DNA of 6,069 bases from Clostridiaceae bacterium (GTDB lineage: Bacteria; Bacillota; Clostridia; UMGS1883; JAAYMJ01), in NCBI GenBank assembly GCA_012521455.1, contig JAAYMJ010000196.1:1-6069 (forward strand), in the 5' to 3' direction. The position numbers were made by a program, and so were the translations under genes. Under the pieces are notes generated by a model, which was not told where the DNA came from, did no database searches, and saw only the letters and a list, made by a program, of their open reading frames with translations. Below are positions 5,952 to 6,069 of the stretch, piece after piece. Every line of letters begins with the position of its first letter. The first letter of the stretch is position 1.

Positions 5952-6069
5952 ATGGATTTACTAAAAGCGTTTATCGTGGGTGGACTTATTTGCGTAGTTG
6001 GACAAATTTTAATAGATAAAACAAAACTCACCCCTGCCCGCATAATGGTGGGCTATGTGACAATTGGCG
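5952..6069 (+). CDS. spoVAE: Stage V sporulation protein AE (SpoVAE), 5' part only
   Basis: Only the first 39 codons are present; the gene runs off the window end. The sequence starts MDLLKAFIVGGLICVVGQIL, then DKTKLTPARIMVGYV, which matches the conserved N-terminus of the SpoVAE (SpoVAEb-type) small membrane protein of roughly 115 residues. Residues 5-20 form the first membrane segment. In spore formers the SpoVA proteins work in the inner spore membrane, importing dipicolinic acid into the forespore and releasing it at germination. In B. subtilis this gene follows spoVAC and spoVAD. Here a terminator and a noncoding stretch lie directly upstream, so it is not preceded by those partners. AGGAAGGA (5938-5945) lies 6 nt before the ATG. 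Assignment rests on N-terminal resemblance alone. Confidence 0.83.
   Translation, partial: MDLLKAFIVGGLICVVGQILIDKTKLTPARIMVGYVTIG

Overview
The window looks like a chromosomal segment of a low-GC, endospore-forming Firmicute, most likely a Clostridia member. The reasons are an AbrB of the clostridial Cys4 type, a partial gene that reads as the sporulation protein SpoVAE, purine-rich Shine-Dalgarno sequences, A/T-rich sigma-A-type promoters, and close packing of genes on one strand. Every gene I can support is on the + strand. I see no mobile element, CRISPR array, tRNA or rRNA.

Layout. (1) 11-405: a complete one-gene unit, with promoter (TTGACT-17-TATTAT), abrB-like gene and intrinsic terminator. 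(2) 434-5555: an apparent five-gene operon. It starts from a strong extended -10 promoter (TTGAAG-17-TATAAT) and encodes an AI-2E/PerM-family membrane protein, three consecutive M42-family metallo-aminopeptidase paralogs and the redox-regulated chaperone Hsp33 (hslO). Gaps in this run are 14 nt, a 10-nt overlap, 13 nt and 0 nt, so transcriptional and partly translational coupling is likely. (3) 5556-5951: a 396-base stretch without a gene. It has dense potential RNA secondary structure, ends in a strong intrinsic terminator and may have its own promoter. I read it as a candidate structured RNA of about 300 nt whose family I cannot name. (4) 5952-6069: the first 39 codons of spoVAE, cut by the window edge and preceded by an A/T-rich inverted repeat next to its ribosome binding site.

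How the parts relate. AbrB-family proteins are transition-state regulators of post-exponential genes, and SpoVAE belongs to the machinery that moves dipicolinic acid into spores, so the flanks concern stationary phase and sporulation. The central operon joins peptide recycling (three M42 enzymes, each with an apparently intact dinuclear metal site) to oxidative protein-unfolding defence (Hsp33). That suggests a protein-quality and peptide-salvage unit, but the functional link is inference from gene order. The most novel candidate in the window is the structured RNA region between hslO and spoVAE, which also contains two mutually exclusive hairpins.
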